Source: Bursaphelenchus xylophilus (Eukaryota > Nematoda > Chromadorea > Rhabditida > Aphelenchoididae). From it: a stretch of DNA of 64,000 nucleotides. A program made the position numbers and the translations under genes. Shown piece after piece: positions 59,101 to 64,000 of this stretch. The stretch is taken from NCBI GenBank assembly GCA_904066235.2, contig CAJFCV020000003.1:3224001-3288000 (forward strand), given 5' to 3'. The notes under the pieces were generated by a model, which made no database searches, was not told the origin of the DNA, and saw nothing but the letters and a program-made list of their open reading frames with translations. Numbering within the stretch: position 1 is the stretch's first letter; each line of letters begins with the position of its first letter.

Positions 59101-60917
59101 TAAAACACTTATTTTACGATAAAAAAGTGCGATTTTATCTAGTACAATATAAAAAAATAATCCAAAAATGTCAATTTCCGGAACATTAAAATTCGGAAAT
59201 TGTGTTTAGGCAGCGTTTTGGGACAATATTTCACTTGCGCATCCAGTATAACACATTAAAAATCAAAATTTGGTCTACTACAATATCACCTCTTACCGAT
59301 AAAAATACTCGGGAACTCCTCCTCGACTAAACGCCGCAATCGTGCACTTCCCAATCACAATCACATGGTCCGAAGTGGGGACTATGGAATGCGCTTCCGT
59401 GTCGTTCTTATCCAACGGCCAGAAAAACCGACTGTAAACTTGGAGAACAACCCGATAATAGGATAACACATGACCCTGAAATTGTAAAATATGCAAGGAA
59501 TACCAAAAATAGTTAAAAAAAGGTCAAAGAAAAATAAATCCTTACACTTTTGTCAACAACCCATAGTAGATTCTCCCTGTGGTCGAAGCTCATACACGCC
59601 ATCTCCGTGAAACCCATAGGAACTGCCATATTCGAGTAGCCAAAGTCGGCTTGGACATCCCCATAGTCGTTATACTAAAAATAGGATATGACTATTTAAT
59701 TTATAAGTCATTCCGACCATAACCCTAGTAAAAAGACCATTTTTCAGATCAATCACTTTGGTTTAGGTGTTGATGAACAAAATACGATTCAAAAACAGAT
59801 AACCAACATTTTTTTTGACGCAGAAACCTTTAAAGATCGTTTCTATGCCTCATAACCTTTCTAATGATACCAAATTCCAATTCCGAGCATTGATCTAAAC
59901 CAAGAAAAACAAAAATAAAAACTTACCCCATCGTCCATAACGCTCGTATCGGCACCATTCATAATCTGTGCCATTTCTAAGGGAGAATATCTGCAAACCA
60001 AAATAATATAAAAAAATCACATTAAAACAACAATAAATGACGCGAAGAGCCTCGTAATTTACCCGAACACCTTATCCATGAGATCTCTTCAAGATAACAC
60101 AGAAAAAACATAAATTCAATTCGGAAAAGGAGCAAGACAGTTGGAAAAATTATTATCAAGGTCAACTAACAGGTAAACAGCTTCGAAATTGAGAGGAATT
60201 GACTTTTTAGGCATGAACAATATCATGAAGATACGGTTTGAAAAGAACTCCTCTGAAAACGGGCATAGCATAAAAAAGAGTGTATAATTACGAGTCTCAA
60301 GCCACAATAATGCTATTCTACAGCTGAACAGACAAAAATAAAGGCATTTTTAACAGTAAAACATCGAAAACCCCTCAAATTTTCCAATATTACCCTTTAA
60401 TTTTGATCTCCACATCCCAAACTGACACTTCTCTTCCTTTTTACAGCCCAAAGGAAACAAAATTGGTAAACACAGTGTAAAGGAGTGTTTCATTTCTTTG
60501 TTTTTTTACCACTTCTTCCATTTCTCGCGGCTCGGACAAAAAATGGCAACAAATACCGGGCGCGGCTCGCGGAAAACTATTTTATACGATGAAAGTTTTT
60601 GCGAGGTGCAAAATTAAAGTTGGAAAGAGGGTAAAATACGGGTGATGTGATGATATGACATACTAAAATGGATTATAAATACAACCATAATTTCAAAGAA
60701 AAAATTTGAGACGCGAAATCAAACAGTATAGTTTTGGTATCCATGGAGATGAAGAAATGCGAATTTCTTTGTTTTTCCAGGCATTAAAGCGGATAATTTT
60801 CGGGGCTTTCTAAAATACGGTTAATTTACTTCTTGGATTTGCCTTACTTTCTAATTTTTAATAAGAAAAAAATTCTTTATCTTACCTGTCCAGTACAATA
60901 TCAGCAATATTGACCAT
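47154..60917 (-). CDS. panl-2: PAN2-type WD40 protein lacking visible nuclease domains (616 aa)
   Basis: Twelve exons join in phase: 60917-60886, 59990-59927, 59674-59546, 59475-59297, 59094-58893, 58784-58651, 58511-58364, 58197-58074, 58008-57923, 57726-57599, 52656-52469, 47590-47154. PAN2 is the catalytic subunit of the PAN2-PAN3 poly(A) deadenylase. Its N-terminal WD40 propeller and linker bind PAN3. Exons 3-9 match that propeller in order (LLWVVDKSGHVLSYY, FLGGSQDTIVVYDIE, KVVDFDVHATYLVCCG, DNFLKVYDVR). The frame then ends after a Lys/Glu-rich tail, with none of the ubiquitin-hydrolase-like or DEDD exonuclease sequence that normally follows. Near residues 513-519 is APEFVPG, resembling a PAM2 (PABC-binding) core, although the usual Leu four residues before its Ala is Arg. 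Another 5' exon (60079-60063, MDKVFG) splices in the same phase. Introns 10 and 11 are about 4.9 kb each. The last two exons rest on splice phase only. Confidence 0.72.
48824..49076. mobile_element. Family H inverted-repeat element, copy 3
   Basis: CAGTGGGGGACCTGATCCAG to CTGGATCAGGCCCTTCACTG, with TAA on both sides. Long arms (AAAATACCTCCCTCTCCAAG and its complement). It lies in intron 11 of the PAN2-like gene and is the best-preserved copy. Confidence 0.87.
50123..51005. mobile_element. Internally deleted Tc1/mariner foldback J
   Basis: CAGGGTGGGGCATCTTTGTG mirrored by CACAAAGATGCCCCACCCTG, flanked by TA. Arms are about 270 bp. The centre (50460-50700) keeps transposase-like pieces in plus frames: CAAGACAATTCGACGTTCG (a helix-turn-helix resembling RQFDV) and FRENPHMSTRSLARTEGMPS, then RTIRRTL. 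The catalytic part is absent. It lies in intron 11 of the PAN2-like gene. Confidence 0.85.
52700..55400. other. Upstream region of GPCR within PAN2-like intron 10
   Basis: No exon supported on either strand. It would contain the GPCR promoter and any 5' exon for it. Small ORFs at 54053-54386 on both strands are mutual shadows without splice support. Confidence 0.45.
55425..57482 (+). CDS. Rhodopsin-class peptide GPCR (FMRFamide-receptor-like)
   Basis: Exons 55425-55522, 55606-55803, 56078-57122 and 57243-57482 join in phase to 526 codons. Seven membrane segments are visible: TM1 with the GN motif (VVGNAINLLVLL), TM2 with LAD (LLSVMALADIFFLVFMMVHS), TM3 ending SVERM in place of DRY, TM4 (LKILVTVLVTTSFLITM), TM5 (TAVFIVFLPVIIVIITNS), TM6 (ATLIVFIIACTFTISQTPSA) and TM7 (NSLVAAGKTMNLFLFCMWS). 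The third intracellular loop is about 150 residues of Ser/Asn-rich sequence, and the tail is Lys/Gln-rich. The layout fits nematode neuropeptide receptors, but the ligand is unknown. A CAG at 55411-55413 just before the first exon may be a trans-splice or intron acceptor, so 5'-coding sequence could extend further. The gene lies wholly inside intron 10 of the PAN2-like gene on the opposite strand. Confidence 0.85.
55944..56032. repeat. 89-nt near-perfect hairpin in GPCR intron 2
   Basis: TTCAGTTTGTG and CACAAACTGAA close a stem that continues through AAAAATGAAACATTTTG on both arms, with a short GTTGCGCCAACTC loop. It could be a very small palindromic transposon relic or a hairpin RNA. TA duplications are not evident. 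Confidence 0.7.
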
Positions 60918-63900
60918 GGCTTTCTAGGTGCCGTGGGTCAACTTGGCATCGCTTGACTATATATCTTTAGCCTAGAAATGGCAAAATTTTAATCCTGAAC
61001 TGATCAATTTTATAAGCTACCAGCCCAACATAGAAATTTTAACTTCATTTTAACCTATTATTACTTTATTTAATCAACCCAACAAGTAGCTTGAACTTTT
61101 TAATATTTTTGTCTCGTCTGAGAGTACAATTTCCGTGCCATTCTGTACCAGCAACTATTATTTTTTTTTACAAATTTTTCACCTGATCATCTCCGAAGGT
61201 CATCTAAAATAATATTCTTCCCAAACCTTTTGTCCCCCATGCCCAACCTTCCTTCCCCAGCCAGCTGAAACTTTGCTCAGCCAACCTTCGCCGGACTGAG
61301 TTGTTATTTTGCACTTGGTCTGACTGTCATGCATATTTCACTCCCGTTTTTTGTCCCATTGTCAGCGAAAAGAAGCGAGAGGCGCGAACGGCAGAGACTG
61401 GATGTTTTCCGCTTAGCGGACTGACTGATACGTTGTGGGTGGTCGTTGGAGGCGCCCGCACACATGCAGCGAAAAAGATGACAATTTTTGAAAATCGGGG
61501 ACCCCGAAAAAAGCGGCGGATGGCTATTCCGGTGGGGGCGGGGTAAGGATTTACCGAAAAAATAAGTCTCAAGGAGGAGCTATTAGATTAGATTTTTTGG
61601 ATAAACTTGTTTACTACTTTGGTCTATCGGACGGATCATTGAAGGGGATAAACCGTGTGCAAATACTGGAAAATATATTGTGACACGGCAAAAAAAAACC
61701 TTCTTTCCGACATCAATACTGTACAAAAAAGCTATAAAAAACTTTAAAGGGCAAGCCTATGAAAACATTCATTGCGAATTGATAACTTTAGACGGATTTT
61801 TTTGGTTTTTTTTTAAAAAAAATTGAAAAAACAACGAGGAAATGAAGTTTAGTCAGCAAAAAAAATCACAGGTTACGGTAAACAAAAAGATTGATGGGTG
61901 ATAAGCGGCGATTAAAAATACAACTAGAACGCCATGCAAACAAACATGGGGTCTGTGAGGAAGTGAATGATGGGAATGTATGGTGTGCTCTTCGGGAATG
62001 AGGAAGCACATGAGTAAATGGTGTAGGAAAACACGGAAAAGTGGTGGTGGTAAATGGGTAATCGAGTTTGGATTGTAGAAAATGTAGAAATGCAAAATGG
62101 GTTTTACTAAAAAACTTTTGGAAAGGATAGTAAATATTGCAGAGAAAACTTCTCTATAACAAACTTTTGTACACTACGTAAAACAAAGCTTTTTTTAAGA
62201 ACGAATAAATATGGGATTCGGTATTTTCTTTGTTATTTTAAAATCATCCAAAATTTGAGCAAATGATAGCTTCATACTCAAAAATTTTGACGATGTATCA
62301 TATAAGAGTGAAAAAAAGGCGAAAAAAAAGTAAACTCGGAATTCACTCCAAAAATGGAAATTTTGAAAGCTATTTCGATTCCTACTCGCCGACCCATAAA
62401 ATTTCTCGATTTTTACTCTCTTTTTCAAAAAAAAGTGAATTCGAAAAATTTTCAAAATTTTCCTGCGAAATCTTCTGTCTTCACTCTTATATTTTGCACA
62501 ACCCAAAATAAATGGACCTCCATCTAATGAATCCGTAGACAATTTCTCGTTCATTTAATTTTCCAATAGCCCACCTCCATTTATTCACGGCAAACTATAC
62601 GAATTTCAATTTTCGGTGATTAAAACAAACTCGGTGGTCAGAAAAAGGCGGGCTCATGTTCAATGCATTGGTAATCAGAGCCTGGAGTTGCAGCTGTAAG
62701 CGGCTTGCACTATTATCGCCAAGGAAATTTGGGAGTATACTCGTAGAATCCTGGGAAGATTTTTTGAGAACCCGGCGTTTGTTGACGGACAGTTTGGGTG
62801 GTCATTGCATAGATAGACATTAGTTAAAGCCTTGGGATTAGAAGAGAAGATTTTTGCATGCGTTTTCTAAACAAGCTGCAGATCAATCTCTGAAAGCGTA
62901 AATTCGCGCGTTCCGGTGGCAGCCAAAAGACAGAGCGCAGGAATTGCGGAGAGTCGGCCAGACAAAAAACGGTCCCTGTCGATAATATTTTCAGTCTTGC
63001 ACAGCAAATACTAATTTTTGTGGAAATGATAAACGTCTCACTAGTCATTGATCCTGAAATTTGTGCAGCCTTGGACATACAATCAAAAATCTCGGCGGTT
63101 TGTGAAAAACGTGAGCTAAGAATTAAGCCGATGTCTTTGGAGCTCATGTTCTATGTATTCTTAAGACGACTTTCATCATATTCTATGTTCATCACCTCAA
63201 ACACTTCCCTAGCTAGAGAATGCTTGTCTAAATTTACCCCAAATTTCACCGACAGTTCATTACAACTCCTCTTTCAACAAAAAAATTTACAGTAAAAAAT
63301 CTTTCCCCTGTTTCAGTCCTAAAGTCCAACCATTTCCTGATTTATCACCACTGACCGAACATGTCAATTGACAGAAAAATGATAAAACCAAATTTGCAAA
63401 CCCACTTCCTGCTCTGCCCACTCCCTTTCCGAGACCACCACGTCAATTTTGATAAGGATTACAAATCAAATCGCCGATCATATTGAACTCCATCCAATTT
63501 CCATGTCTATTTCTTCCTGCCCACCCCTTGACCACCCAATTTTTACTATCAAAGTTCTAGCGCAAGTTCAGTTAGACCAAGGTTATTAGATCAAAATGAA
63601 ATTTCTTCAGGCTCCATTGTAAAATTCTCCAACTTTTTTCGGAAGAATATTTCAAAATGAATGAAGTTTTCGTTTTTTCCTTCCGTCCTGCCCGGAGGCT
63701 ATTTTTGCCACACTTTTTTTGGGTCTTCTTCTTTTTCTGAACTTGATGCATGCACTCTTAAGCTTCGGAATTGTCTGATAAAACAAAAGGTCACGAAGGG
63801 AGGTCCTGGAGCTTTCAAAAACATTGGGAAAAAACAGCTGATGGGGAGAGAATAAAAAAATACAGTAATGAGTTTGGGCTTTTGAAGGGTACAAACTGAG

Positions 63901-64000
63901 AAAGAAAATGGTTTTAATGAAGTTTATCATAAATCACGATAAGTGGTTTTTATTGCAAATTTTAGATTATTGAGCTGCTCTCTACAGAGAGGCAGTTTTC
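60918..64000. other. Right-end intergenic region
   Basis: No gene supported. It contains polypurine/polypyrimidine tracts, several TGATAAG/TTATCA GATA-type motifs (e.g. 63451), and a weak family A-like fragment at about 63090-63125 (ATCTCGGCGGTTTGTG, then ACGTGAGCTAAGAATT). ORFs at 61301-61572, 62824-63147 and 63652-63930 lack introns, start context and similarity. Promoter elements for the PAN2-like gene should lie at its left edge. Confidence 0.45.

Noticed and set aside
61301..61572. Paired 81-codon ORFs on both strands
   Set aside because: Each is the complement of the other in a locally GC-richer stretch. No start context, introns or similarity.

Overview
The window comes from a nematode, most likely Caenorhabditis or a close rhabditid relative. 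The evidence is the gene architecture (many introns, mostly short, ending in TTTTCAG or TTTTTAG), a trans-splice-type acceptor just before a start codon, and an nlp-3-type neuropeptide precursor. There is also a dense load of short inverted-repeat DNA transposons. Nearly every gene is split into short exons, so the models below were assembled by matching splice sites and codon phase by eye. No transcript evidence was available.

Layout. 1-893 is a 162-bp tandem array. 1448-3938 (+) is an ethanolamine/choline kinase. 4197-9212 (-) is a WDR60/DYNC2I1-type dynein-2 intermediate chain with an X-box-like element upstream. 10131-11941 (-) is an unknown four-exon gene, and 12540-18849 (-) is a single-pass membrane protein whose introns are packed with nested transposons. 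18.9-31.1 kb is gene-poor: a decayed Tc1/mariner element, a tRNA-like Pol III sequence and MITEs. 31129-31897 (+) is nlp-3. 32.3-37.9 kb is a tandem duplication carrying two histidine-rich secreted-peptide genes, with a 1.56-kb foldback transposon at its internal junction. 38.7-46.2 kb holds small genes: a secreted peptide, a membrane protein, a short ORF abutting a mariner element, and a second neuropeptide-like precursor. 47154-60917 (-) is a PAN2-type WD40 gene with two introns of about 4.9 kb, one of which contains a peptide-type GPCR gene on the opposite strand (55425-57482, +). 61-64 kb holds nothing I can support as a gene.

The genes do not form one pathway. Themes are lipid head-group metabolism (kinase), retrograde intraflagellar transport (WDR60), mRNA deadenylation scaffolding (PAN2-like) and peptide signalling (two precursors and one receptor). 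Mobile elements account for much of the non-coding sequence. At least eight families are present, most with TA target duplications, one with 3-bp TNA duplications and one with 8-9-bp duplications. Several have recognisable unoccupied paralogous sites in the same window.

The most unusual observations are: a PAN2-like reading frame that ends without the expected ubiquitin-hydrolase-like and exonuclease domains; the GPCR nested inside it; the duplicated His-rich secreted peptides; the second precursor sharing an FDxLAGxxLG motif with nlp-3; and a dispersed intronic 9-mer, TAAAATACG.
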